Notes under the pieces: model-generated
The model's database searches: none
The model's input: the letters and a program-made list of their open reading frames with translations, nothing else
What the model was told of the DNA's origin: nothing
Position numbers and translations under genes: made by a program
Assembly: GCF_025971925.1 (NCBI RefSeq)
Contig: NZ_JAPDHV010000001.1
Location: forward strand, 372,001-436,000
Direction of reading: 5' to 3'
Source: Chryseobacterium oryctis
GTDB taxonomy: Bacteria; Bacteroidota; Bacteroidia; Flavobacteriales; Weeksellaceae
Length of the DNA: 64,000 nt
Shown: in pieces, positions 51,858 through 60,233 of the stretch
Layout: each line of letters opens with the position of its first letter
Numbering within the stretch: the first letter of the stretch is position 1

Positions 51858-53087
51858 TTATTTTTTAGGATTTATCTTTAATTTATTCATGAAAATTGCT
51901 GAAATCATCAACAACGTAAGAGGAATTAGGGATAGGTAAAAAGCCTGTTGCCCACTAAACTCCTGAAATACGAAACCTGTAATTATAGAACCAATTGTTC
52001 CGCCAATTGCAGAAAAAACTACAATCAATCCGGACATTGCACTATGCAAATATTTTGGAATCGACGCCAAAATCACCGAATTAATACTCGGATAAATCGG
52101 AGCAAGCAAACCGCCCATTAATGGAAATAAGTATACCACGAGCGGAGCTTGTAACCAACTTGTACTTGCGTCAATATGAATGTTATGTGTTAAGGGTAAA
52201 ACTAATAATATGCTAATTGCAAAACCAACGACACAGAAAGAAACAACATAAATCCAGCTGAATCTTTTTGAGAAAAATCCTGACAAAAACCTTCCCAAAG
52301 CAAAAGCTCCCGCCAAAACTGCTCCCGCCTGAATACTCATTGAAGTTGGTAATTTTAAAATTTCTTTATAAAAAGTAGGTGTCCAGGTCTGAAAACTCTG
52401 CTCTACCAAAACAAACAAAAAAGCACACAATAAAAAGAAAAGCACTTTTTTGTAGCTAAATAAGCTGATGCTGTTTTTAATATCTCCCAATAAATCTGTT
52501 TTTTCACTTTTTGCTTCTTTTTCATCCAATTTTGAAAACATTAGAAAAAGAAACGACAAAGCAGAAAGTCCTCCTAAAACCCAATAAGCATTCAACCAAT
52601 GAGTAGATTTCGGATTATGGTCATCTATGAATAAACTGAATAAAACATTTCCCATCAATACACCAATCATAAAAAAGCCTTCCAAATATCCCATAAAACT
52701 GGAGTGCTCTTTATCTGTATTGGTTACCAATCCTATAGAAGTAAAAACAGAAATTTTTATCAGTGCGAAAGAAACTCCAACAATCGTAAATAGTAATTTG
52801 AAAAACCAGAAATCATTGGAAAAAGGCATTACAAAACACATACAGCTTACCAAAGCCAATGCGATAAGCATAGAGTTTTTGATACCAATTTTTGGTAAAA
52901 AAGATGCCAAAATAAATGAGCAGATGGCAATCGGTAAATCTTTGAAACCTTCCAAAACACTTGCTTGTGATTTTGAAATTCCGAAGTTTTGCTGTACCTG
53001 TAAAATTACAGTTCCTACAGAATTCAAAAGAATCGCAAAAACGAAATAATTTAAAAATAAAACTGCCTTAATATTGAAATTCTTCAT
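51858..53087 (-). CDS. MFS sugar permease, probable trehalose transporter
   Basis: A 409-residue protein with 12 predicted transmembrane helices. It resembles FucP/GlcP-type MFS sugar permeases (early GTVILQVQQNFGISKSQASV, MGGLLAPIYPSINSVILASI). It should move sugar across the inner membrane, and trehalose is the natural guess because trehalase follows with a one-base gap. It is the first gene of the operon, with a near-consensus TATCTTAG at 53114-53107. Confidence 0.88.
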   Translation of the reverse strand: MKNFNIKAVLFLNYFVFAILLNSVGTVILQVQQNFGISKSQASVLEGFKDLPIAICSFILASFLPKIGIKNSMLIALALVSCMCFVMPFSNDFWFFKLLFTIVGVSFALIKISVFTSIGLVTNTDKEHSSFMGYLEGFFMIGVLMGNVLFSLFIDDHNPKSTHWLNAYWVLGGLSALSFLFLMFSKLDEKEAKSEKTDLLGDIKNSISLFSYKKVLFFLLCAFLFVLVEQSFQTWTPTFYKEILKLPTSMSIQAGAVLAGAFALGRFLSGFFSKRFSWIYVVSFCVVGFAISILLVLPLTHNIHIDASTSWLQAPLVVYLFPLMGGLLAPIYPSINSVILASIPKYLHSAMSGLIVVFSAIGGTIGSIITGFVFQEFSGQQAFYLSLIPLTLLMISAIFMNKLKINPKK

Positions 53088-53210
53088 CCAACTAATTTCT
53101 TGGTGTCTAAGATATATGCATTTGAGTTAACGTTTATTTAACATTATAAATCAATATTTGAACTATATTAATATATTTATTATTTTAGTAGATAAAAATT
53201 GATTAACTAA

Positions 53211-54110
53211 ATGAAAGTTACTTTTGAAAGGGTAATTCCTGATGAGAAAAGCTCATTCCGTACAATTCACAACAACTCCCCTATTTCAGAGTTTAAATGG
53301 GAGTATCATTATCATCCGGAAATTGAACTCGTATGTGTGATTTCCGGAAGCGGAACACGTCACGTCGGCTATCATAAAAGCAATTACACCAACGGAGATT
53401 TGGTATTAATAGGCTCAAATATTCCTCATTCAGGTTTTGGATTAAATTCTATTGACCCACACGAAGAAATCGTTCTTCAATTCAGGGAAGAAATTTTGCA
53501 GTTTCCTCAGATGGAAGTAGAAGCCAATTCTATCAAAAACCTATTAGAATTGTCAAAATATGGAATTCATTTCCACAATAAGGTAAAAAAGGCAATGCTT
53601 CCGAAATTAAAATTAGTATTGGAATCAGAAGGCTATAAAAGATATTTGTTGTTGCTTGAAATTTTGTTTGAGCTTTCAAAATGTACAGATTACGAACTTT
53701 TGAATAAGGAAATCATGCCTTACACCATTATTTCGAAAAATAAAACCCGCCTTGAAACAATTTTCACTTATGTTGAGCACAACTATGATAAAGAAATCAA
53801 CATCGAAGACGTTGCTAAATTAGCCAATCTGACTTTACCCGCATTTTGCAATTTTTTCAAAAAAGCGACTCAGATTACCTTCACCGAATTTGTAAATCGC
53901 TTCCGCATCAACAAAGCATGTTTGCTTATGGCTCAGGATAAAAGTATTTCCGAATGTAGCTATAGTTGTGGATTTAATAATGTAACGTATTTCAATAGAA
54001 TGTTTAAAAAATACACCGAAAAAACACCTTCCGAGTTTATGAAAAATTTTGCCCACAATAAAGTAAATGTTGATTTGCAGGTTGAGAAAGAGGTGAAAGC
54101 TACTTTTTAA
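53211..54110 (+). CDS. AraC family regulator of the trehalose locus
   Basis: A 299-residue regulator. An N-terminal cupin sensor domain (EFKWEYHYHPEIELVCVISG, GDLVLIGSNIPHSGFG) precedes a C-terminal double helix-turn-helix (about 190-285): INIEDVAKLANLTLPAFCNF and SECSYSCGFNNVTYFNRMFKKYT. It is divergent from the MFS-trehalase-receptor operon with a 123-base spacer, so it most likely controls that operon in response to sugar. The inducer is inferred, not seen. Confidence 0.9.
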   Translation: MKVTFERVIPDEKSSFRTIHNNSPISEFKWEYHYHPEIELVCVISGSGTRHVGYHKSNYTNGDLVLIGSNIPHSGFGLNSIDPHEEIVLQFREEILQFPQMEVEANSIKNLLELSKYGIHFHNKVKKAMLPKLKLVLESEGYKRYLLLLEILFELSKCTDYELLNKEIMPYTIISKNKTRLETIFTYVEHNYDKEINIEDVAKLANLTLPAFCNFFKKATQITFTEFVNRFRINKACLLMAQDKSISECSYSCGFNNVTYFNRMFKKYTEKTPSEFMKNFAHNKVNVDLQVEKEVKATF

Positions 54111-54145
54111 AATATTTGTTTCATCTGCAAAACCAATTAATAAAA

Positions 54146-54169
54146 AAAGCCGTTCAAACGAACAGCTTT
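54146..54169. terminator. Bidirectional terminator
   Basis: Arms AAAGCCGTTC / GAACAGCTTT with a four-base loop and one mismatch, between convergent araC-type and thioredoxin-like genes. Confidence 0.65.
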
Positions 54170-54192
54170 ATACTTTTAGAAAATGGGTTAAA

Positions 54193-54747
54193 TTATTTCC
54201 ATTTGATGTTACATCCCATACTTGGTCTTTGAATTTCTTCCTGAGGTTCACCCAATAAAAGATTTTCAAAAGCAATAATTAAATCCTCACCCGTAACATC
54301 TTTGTTATTTCCTGGTCTGGAATCATCCATTTGACCTCTGTAAATCAAATCCAGTTTTTCATCAAAGAAATAAAAATCTGGTGTACAAGCTGCATCATAT
54401 GCCTTTGCAATCGCTTGACTTTCGTCATATAAATATGGAAAATCAAATTTTCTTTCAATCTGAAATTCAATCATTTTTTCAGGAGAATCATCAGGATATT
54501 TTTCTACATCATTAGAGTTAATGGCAATAAATTCTATTCCTCTTTCATTATAATCTTCATACAATTCATTCAATTTATCAATCACATGAAGTACAAAAGG
54601 ACAATGATTGCACATAAAAATTACCAATGTTCCTTTTTCACCTTTCAAGTCATCTAATGACTGAATTTCATTGCTTTTTGAAGGGTTCGGAAGCTCAAAA
54701 AAAGGTGCTTTTGTACCCAAGGCTAACATATTTGAGGGAGTATTCAT
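54193..54747 (-). CDS. Thioredoxin/AhpC-TSA family protein
   Basis: A 184-residue thioredoxin-fold protein. It has the redox-active motif C46-N-H-C49 in LVIFMCNHCPFVLHVID, followed by IEFIAINSNDVEKYPDDSPE and the C-terminal CTPDFYFFDEKLDLIYRGQM. Proteins of this kind are cytoplasmic, peroxiredoxin-like thiol oxidoreductases. No partner gene is adjacent; it sits between the sugar locus and the efflux locus. Confidence 0.9.
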   Translation of the reverse strand: MNTPSNMLALGTKAPFFELPNPSKSNEIQSLDDLKGEKGTLVIFMCNHCPFVLHVIDKLNELYEDYNERGIEFIAINSNDVEKYPDDSPEKMIEFQIERKFDFPYLYDESQAIAKAYDAACTPDFYFFDEKLDLIYRGQMDDSRPGNNKDVTGEDLIIAFENLLLGEPQEEIQRPSMGCNIKWK

Positions 54748-54869
54748 ATCCTTATTTATTTGTTCACAAAGATAAAGATTTCTTTTATTAATAGTCTATT
54801 CGGTAATTTATAAACTTTCGTTAAATGTTAAATTTTACAATTCGTTTGGAAGTTACATTCAAAACTTTG

Positions 54870-54877
54870 TAATTTTG
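54870..54877 (+). promoter_or_regulatory. -7 element of tetR
   Basis: TAATTTTG, 23 bases before the ATG at 54901. The palindromic operator CTAACACTGTTAG begins at the very next base. Confidence 0.5.
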
Positions 54878-54890
54878 CTAACACTGTTAG
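54878..54890. promoter_or_regulatory. Operator-like palindrome at the tetR transcription start
   Basis: CTAACACTGTTAG, a 13-base palindrome with a single central base, covers the predicted start of transcription. The same core recurs three times in front of the efflux operon, so it is a likely TetR binding site for autoregulation. Confidence 0.55.
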
Positions 54891-54900
54891 TAAAAATATC

Positions 54901-55497
54901 ATGGGGTTACATGAACGTCGCCAAAGAGAAAAAGAATCTATACGTGCAAGTATCTTGCAGGCGGCTTTCAATTTGGCTAAAACAGAAGGATGGGCTTCTC
55001 TTTCGATAAGAAAAATTGCCGATGCTATTGAGTACAGTGCTCCTGTTGTTTATGATTATTTTGAAAACAAAGAAGCTATTTTATTTGAAATTTCGTTAAA
55101 TGGCTTCCATAATTTACATATAGAATTATTAAAAGCCCAGAAAAAGCACGATACTCCTGAGGAACAACTCAAGGCAATTGTAGATGCATACTGGAATTTT
55201 GCTTTTAATAATAAAGAATATTATCAATTAATGTTTGGTTTGGGAATGCAATGTTGCGGAAAAGGTATGATGAAGGAAGAATTTTCTTCATTTCAGGATA
55301 TGATCTATGAATGTACCGGCGAAATTATTAAGAAGAATGGTTCAAATCCTGATAACGCTTGTCATATGTCTCACGCATTGTTTTCGGCAGTTCATGGTTT
55401 GATTTCAATTATGATGATGCGTAATGATGATATCCCTTCTACGATGAATAAAGAAACTCTTGACGAAACGGTTTCTTCTTTCATTAAATCTTTGTAA
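54901..55497 (+). CDS. TetR/AcrR family repressor
   Basis: A 198-residue regulator with an N-terminal TetR-type helix-turn-helix (about 10-60): RASILQAAFNLAKTEGWASL, SIRKIADAIEYSAPVVYDYF, ENKEAI. The C-terminal ligand domain resembles the TetR_C of WHG type (YYQLMFGLGMQ, HALFSAVHGLISIMMM). It is directly upstream of an RND efflux operon on the same strand; repression of both, through the repeated motif, is the expected role. Confidence 0.93.
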   Translation: MGLHERRQREKESIRASILQAAFNLAKTEGWASLSIRKIADAIEYSAPVVYDYFENKEAILFEISLNGFHNLHIELLKAQKKHDTPEEQLKAIVDAYWNFAFNNKEYYQLMFGLGMQCCGKGMMKEEFSSFQDMIYECTGEIIKKNGSNPDNACHMSHALFSAVHGLISIMMMRNDDIPSTMNKETLDETVSSFIKSL

Positions 55498-55516
55498 ATT
55501 TTTTTTAAACTAAAAA

Positions 55517-55529
55517 TTAACAACGTTAG
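55517..55529 (+). repeat. Operator-like repeat, copy 1
   Basis: TTAACAACGTTAG, followed by GAAATTTAACA. It differs from copies 2 and 3 by one base in the core. Confidence 0.5.
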
Positions 55530-55638
55530 GAAATTTAACACCAATTTTTATTTATAAACATCCTTTTCAACAAAAAAAACTAATAACCATTTATAAAAGC
55601 GACATGAAATTATTATAATGCAAATTTGTCATCAAAAA

Positions 55639-55651
55639 TTAACACCGTTAG
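55639..55651 (+). repeat. Operator-like repeat, copy 2
   Basis: TTAACACCGTTAG, followed by CTAAATTAACA. Confidence 0.5.
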
Positions 55652-55764
55652 CTAAATTAACACGTAATTAATTCATATAAATTAACATTCAAAAACATTT
55701 CAATCATGGAAATATGTACCTCTATAAAAAATTAAAAATTTTTGAATTTTTTTTAAACTTAAAA

Positions 55765-55777
55765 TTAACACCGTTAG
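55765..55777 (+). repeat. Operator-like repeat, copy 3
   Basis: TTAACACCGTTAG, followed by GGAAATTAACA; 67 bases before the adaptor ATG. Confidence 0.5.
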
Positions 55778-55844
55778 GGAAATTAACAGAATTCAAATTA
55801 AACAAATACTACTTAATCTAACACTTTATTAAAAATAAACTAAA

Positions 55845-57005
55845 ATGAAAATCCTCGGAAAAACAAGGTTTATCATACTTATATCAAGTATTATCCTTTT
55901 ACAAAACTGTACAAAAGCTGCAGAAAACCCAAATACCGCACCTCCTTCTCCAGAATTACCGGTTTATACAGTAATTACTTCTCCAGCTACAACATATCAG
56001 GAATTTCCGACTGCATTAGAAGGAAAAAACAATGTAGAAATAAGGTCTCAGGTAGACGGTTATTTAGATAAAATTTATGTTGAGGAAGGTTCTTATGTAA
56101 GAGCAGGTCAGCCTTTATTCAAAATAGATTCAAGAGCTTACGGAGAACAAATGAATATGGCACAGGCAAATTTACAAGTAGCCAATGCCAACATTCAAAA
56201 AGCTAAAGTTGAGGTTGATAGACTAGAACCTCTTGTTGCTGCAAAAGTAGTTTCTGAAGTACAACTGAAAACAGCTAAAGCCAATTATACAGCCGCAGTT
56301 GCAGCCGCTTCACAAGCAAGAGCTTCTGTTGGTGGAGCTAAAATCAATGTAGGATTTACAACAATAACAGCTCCCGTAAGTGGATATATCGGAAGAATTC
56401 CTTATAAAAAAGGAAGTTTGATTTCCAGAACAGATCCTAATCCGTTGACATTATTATCGGATATCAGTGAAATTTACGCTTATTTTTCTTTAAGTGAACT
56501 CGATTTTATTGCTTTTCAAAACAAATATGAAGGAGCAACTTTAGAAGAAAAACTGAAGAATATGCCGATGGTAGATTTGGTGATTGCAGACAATAGCATT
56601 TACCCTGAAAAAGGAAAAATGAGTATTGTAGATGGGCAATTTGACAAAACAACAGGAGCAATAAGTGTTCGTGCTGTTTTTCCCAACAAAAACGGAATTT
56701 TAAGAACAGGGAATACAGGACGTGTTCGCATGCCTCAATTATTGTCTAATGTAATGGTAATTCCACAAGAATCTACATTTGAAATTCAGGACAAAACTTA
56801 TGTCTACATCGTAGGAAAAGACCTGAAAGTAACCAGCAAACCAATAAAAATATCCGGAAAAACAGAAAGCTATTATTTTATTTCCGAAGGATTAAAACCT
56901 GGCGAAAAAATCGTTTATACAGGAATCGGGAACTTAAAAGACGGAGCTTCAATCAAGCCAAAGCCAATTTCTTCTGATAGTTTGTTACATGTAAAACCTT
57001 TATAA
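55845..57005 (+). CDS. RND efflux periplasmic adaptor (AcrA/MexA-like lipoprotein)
   Basis: A 386-residue membrane fusion protein with a lipoprotein signal (ILLQNCTKAAEN). It shows the split lipoyl domain (ALEGKNNVEIRSQVDGYLDK, VEEGSYVRAGQPLFKIDS and INVGFTTITAPVSGYIGRIP), a helical hairpin between them (about 100-160), and beta-barrel and proximal domains. It bridges the inner-membrane pump and the outer-membrane channel. First gene of a three-gene operon (40-base gap to the pump). Confidence 0.95.
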   Translation: MKILGKTRFIILISSIILLQNCTKAAENPNTAPPSPELPVYTVITSPATTYQEFPTALEGKNNVEIRSQVDGYLDKIYVEEGSYVRAGQPLFKIDSRAYGEQMNMAQANLQVANANIQKAKVEVDRLEPLVAAKVVSEVQLKTAKANYTAAVAAASQARASVGGAKINVGFTTITAPVSGYIGRIPYKKGSLISRTDPNPLTLLSDISEIYAYFSLSELDFIAFQNKYEGATLEEKLKNMPMVDLVIADNSIYPEKGKMSIVDGQFDKTTGAISVRAVFPNKNGILRTGNTGRVRMPQLLSNVMVIPQESTFEIQDKTYVYIVGKDLKVTSKPIKISGKTESYYFISEGLKPGEKIVYTGIGNLKDGASIKPKPISSDSLLHVKPL

Positions 57006-57045
57006 GAAATATCTATTCAAACAGAAGACAAAAAATAAACTTCTT

Positions 57046-60000
57046 ATGTTAAAACAATTTATAGAAAGACCTGTACTTTCCACGGTCATCTCCATTATAT
57101 TATTGCTATTGGGAATCTTATCGGTTTTTAATCTTCCGATTACATTATTTCCTGATATCGCACCGCCAAGTGTTCAGGTAACAGCATTTTATCCAGGAGC
57201 AAATGCTGAAGTAGTAGCTCGTTCTGTAGCAACCCCGATTGAAGAAGCAGTAAACGGAGTTGAAAACATGACTTATATGACTTCAAACTCAAGCAACGAC
57301 GGAACAATGACTTTGAGTGTATTTTTCAAACAAGGTTCTGATGCTGATAACGCTGCTGTAAATGTTCAAAATCGTGTCTCAAAAGCAATGAGTCAGCTTC
57401 CTCAAGAAGTAACACAAGCTGGAATTTCCACTCAAAAGGTTCAAAATAGTTTCATAATGTTCATGGGATTATACAGTGAAGATCCTAAACAATACGATGA
57501 GCTTTTCCTGCAGAATTATATGAAAATCAATATTATTCCGCAATTACAACGTATTCCCGGTGTTGCTCAGGCTCAGGTTTTCGGAACTAGAGACTATTCA
57601 ATGAGAGTTTGGCTAAAACCAGACCGACTTGCAGCTAATAATCTTTCGCCTCAGGAAGTTTTGAATGCCATAAAAGACCATAATCTTGAAGCCGCTCCCG
57701 GACGTCTGGGACAAGGAAGTAAAGAAACCTATGAGTATATATTGAAATACAAAGGCAAACTCAGCAAAAATGAAGATTATGAAAATATAGCCATTAAAGC
57801 GAATAATGATGGTTCGTTTTTAAGGTTAAAAGATGTTGCAAGAGTTGAATTTGGTTCTTATACCTACACTGCAGCAAATAGAGTTGACGGAAAACCTGTA
57901 TCGGGTTTTGCCATTCTTCAAACAGCTGATTCAAACGCAAACGAAATCTTAACTGAAATTGAAAAACAGATTGATGAGTTTAAAACGACTCTTCCAAAAG
58001 GTGTAAAACCCATCGTCATGTATAACTCAAAAGATTTCTTAGATGCGTCTATTCATCAGGTTGTGGAGACTTTGGTTATTGCATTTATTTTAGTTTTCAT
58101 CGTTGTGTATATTTTCCTTCAGGATTTTAGGTCTACATTGATTCCTGCAATCGCTGTTCCTGTTGCAATTATCGGTACATTTTTCTTCCTACAGCTATTT
58201 GGTTTTAGTATCAACATGCTTACATTATTTGCTTTAGTTCTTGCCATCGGTATTGTGGTAGATGATGCAATTGTTGTTGTGGAAGCAGTTCATTCTAAAA
58301 TGGAACAAACAGGTATTCCCGTAGAACAGGCAACTATGAACTCTATGAGTGAAATATCAGGAGCTATTATTTCCATCACTTTGGTAATGTGTGCGGTATT
58401 TATTCCGGTTGGTTTCATGCAAGGTCCTGCAGGTGTTTTCTATAGACAATTTGCTTTTACGTTGGCAATAGCGATTTTAATTTCTGCAATTAATGCCTTA
58501 ACATTGAGTCCCGCTCTATGTGCCTTATTTTTAAACGATCCTCAAGGAGAACATGGAGAACACGGTCACAAAAAAGGATTTGGCTCTAAGTTTTTCAATG
58601 CATTCAATGCAAGTTTCAACAACCTAACAAAAAAATATATTTATAGTGTAAAATTTTTAATTAAAAATAAATGGATAGCTGTAGGTGGCTTAGCCATCAT
58701 TATTGCAGCAAGTGTCATTTTGATCAAAAAAGCTCCTTCAGGATTTATTCCGACGGAAGATCAGGGATTCGTTTTGTATGCTGTAAATACTCCTCCCGGA
58801 AGTTCATTAGAAAGAACTAATAAAGCTACAGAACAAATAGATAAAATTATAAAAGGTGAAAATGTTGCAAAACATCTTTGGGTTGCAGATGGGCTAAACT
58901 TTATCAGTAATGCTAACGCATCTCCTTATTCTGCAGGTTTTATTAAACTTAAAGATTATGAAGATCGTGGTGATATGAAAGATCCAGACCAAATTGCCGC
59001 AGCATTAACAGGAAAAGTTGCGCAAGTAAAAGATGCCAACGCTTTCTTTTTCAATTTCCCAACAGTTCAGGGATTTGGTAACGTTTCTGGGTTCGAATTT
59101 ATGCTTCAGGACAAAACGAACAGTTCTTTTGAGCAGTTAGGAACAACAACACAAGCGTTCATCGGAGAATTGATGAAACGTCCCGAAATTGCATTTGCAT
59201 TTACAACTTATGCTGCAGGAAATCCTCAATATACCATTGATGTAGACGCAGATAAAGCAAATCAGTTAGGAGTTTCTGTTTCTGAACTGATGCAGACCAT
59301 GCAAATTTATTACGGAAGTAGCTTTGTTTCAGATTTCAACAGATTTGGGAAATACTACAGAGTAATGGCTCAGGCAGATATTCCTTATCGTACGGACGTC
59401 AATTCTCTGGAAGGAATTTATGTTAAAAATAAACTCGGAGAAATGGTTCCTGTAAAAACATTGGTAAAACTAAAAAGAACTTTCGGTCCGGAAACAGTGA
59501 CAAGAAACAACTTATTTAATGCAGTTACCATTAACGGAACTCCTAATCCGGGATATAGTACAGGAGATGCCATTAAGGCTGTAGAAGAAGTTGCAAAGCA
59601 ATCTTTGCCGAGAGGTTACGGATATGAATGGACAGGAATTACCCGTGAAGAAATAAAAACTGGCGGACAAACTGCTTTCATTTTCTTTTTAAGTATTCTG
59701 TTTGTGTACTTTTTACTAGCGGCTCAATATGAAAGTTACATTCTTCCTTTTGCAATTATTTTGACTGTTCCTACGGGTATTTTCGGAGTATTTGCTTTTA
59801 CTGGATTAGCCGGAATTGATAATAATATTTATGTACAAGTAGGATTAATCATGCTTGTCGGATTATTAGCAAAAAATGCCATTCTTATTGTAGAATTTGC
59901 CGTTCAAAGAAGAAAAGCAGGAAAAACATTGATAGAATCTGCACTTCAGGCTTCAAGACTACGTTTGAGACCTATTTTGATGACCTCATTTGCATTCATT

Positions 60001-60216
60001 ATCGGTATGCTTCCTTTAGTTTGGACACAAGGTGCTTCTGCAAAAGGAAATCATTCAATCGGAATCAGTACGGTTGGAGGAATGTTTACAGGAGTTGTCT
60101 TGGGAATATTCATTATTCCTGTAATGTATGTGATTTTCCAATATTTACATGAAAAAATGCCAAGTAGAAAGAAAAAAAGACTTCTAAAAGAACAAAGTTT
60201 AGTAACTCATCATTAA
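57046..60216 (+). CDS. RND multidrug efflux pump, AcrB/HAE1 family
   Basis: A 1056-residue inner-membrane proton-driven pump with 12 transmembrane helices and two large periplasmic loops. The start MLKQFIERPVLSTVISIILL is typical. Proton-relay Asp residues are D406-D407 in IGIVVDDAIVVVE on helix 4; a matching Lys is in GLLAKNAILIVEFA. Length matches AcrB (1049). Expected substrates are hydrophobic drugs, detergents or dyes. Encoded between its adaptor and outer-membrane channel. Confidence 0.97.
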   Translation: MLKQFIERPVLSTVISIILLLLGILSVFNLPITLFPDIAPPSVQVTAFYPGANAEVVARSVATPIEEAVNGVENMTYMTSNSSNDGTMTLSVFFKQGSDADNAAVNVQNRVSKAMSQLPQEVTQAGISTQKVQNSFIMFMGLYSEDPKQYDELFLQNYMKINIIPQLQRIPGVAQAQVFGTRDYSMRVWLKPDRLAANNLSPQEVLNAIKDHNLEAAPGRLGQGSKETYEYILKYKGKLSKNEDYENIAIKANNDGSFLRLKDVARVEFGSYTYTAANRVDGKPVSGFAILQTADSNANEILTEIEKQIDEFKTTLPKGVKPIVMYNSKDFLDASIHQVVETLVIAFILVFIVVYIFLQDFRSTLIPAIAVPVAIIGTFFFLQLFGFSINMLTLFALVLAIGIVVDDAIVVVEAVHSKMEQTGIPVEQATMNSMSEISGAIISITLVMCAVFIPVGFMQGPAGVFYRQFAFTLAIAILISAINALTLSPALCALFLNDPQGEHGEHGHKKGFGSKFFNAFNASFNNLTKKYIYSVKFLIKNKWIAVGGLAIIIAASVILIKKAPSGFIPTEDQGFVLYAVNTPPGSSLERTNKATEQIDKIIKGENVAKHLWVADGLNFISNANASPYSAGFIKLKDYEDRGDMKDPDQIAAALTGKVAQVKDANAFFFNFPTVQGFGNVSGFEFMLQDKTNSSFEQLGTTTQAFIGELMKRPEIAFAFTTYAAGNPQYTIDVDADKANQLGVSVSELMQTMQIYYGSSFVSDFNRFGKYYRVMAQADIPYRTDVNSLEGIYVKNKLGEMVPVKTLVKLKRTFGPETVTRNNLFNAVTINGTPNPGYSTGDAIKAVEEVAKQSLPRGYGYEWTGITREEIKTGGQTAFIFFLSILFVYFLLAAQYESYILPFAIILTVPTGIFGVFAFTGLAGIDNNIYVQVGLIMLVGLLAKNAILIVEFAVQRRKAGKTLIESALQASRLRLRPILMTSFAFIIGMLPLVWTQGASAKGNHSIGISTVGGMFTGVVLGIFIIPVMYVIFQYLHEKMPSRKKKRLLKEQSLVTHH

Positions 60217-60233
60217 AATTATAGCTAAGGACT

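Larger units (their letters stand above)
55498..55844 (+). promoter_or_regulatory. Efflux-operon regulatory region with three direct repeats
   Basis: This 347-base AT-rich spacer holds three copies of a TTAACAMCGTTAG motif: 55517-55529, 55639-55651 and 55765-55777, spaced 122 and 126 bases. Each copy is preceded by AAAAAT or AAAAT and followed two to three bases later by AAATTAACA or AAATTTAACA. The half-sites resemble the palindrome in front of tetR. No ORF is present. A promoter for the efflux genes must lie here, but no clean TAnnTTTG was found. Confidence 0.55.

Noticed and set aside
52627..53049. 140-codon open frame opposite the MFS permease gene
   Set aside because: Lys/Ile-rich antisense shadow of a clear 12-helix transporter; no promoter, no domain.
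55517..55777. Three regularly spaced repeats that could suggest a short CRISPR array
   Set aside because: The repeats are 13-27 bases and degenerate, spacers are over 100 bases, and there are no cas genes; operator sites fit better.
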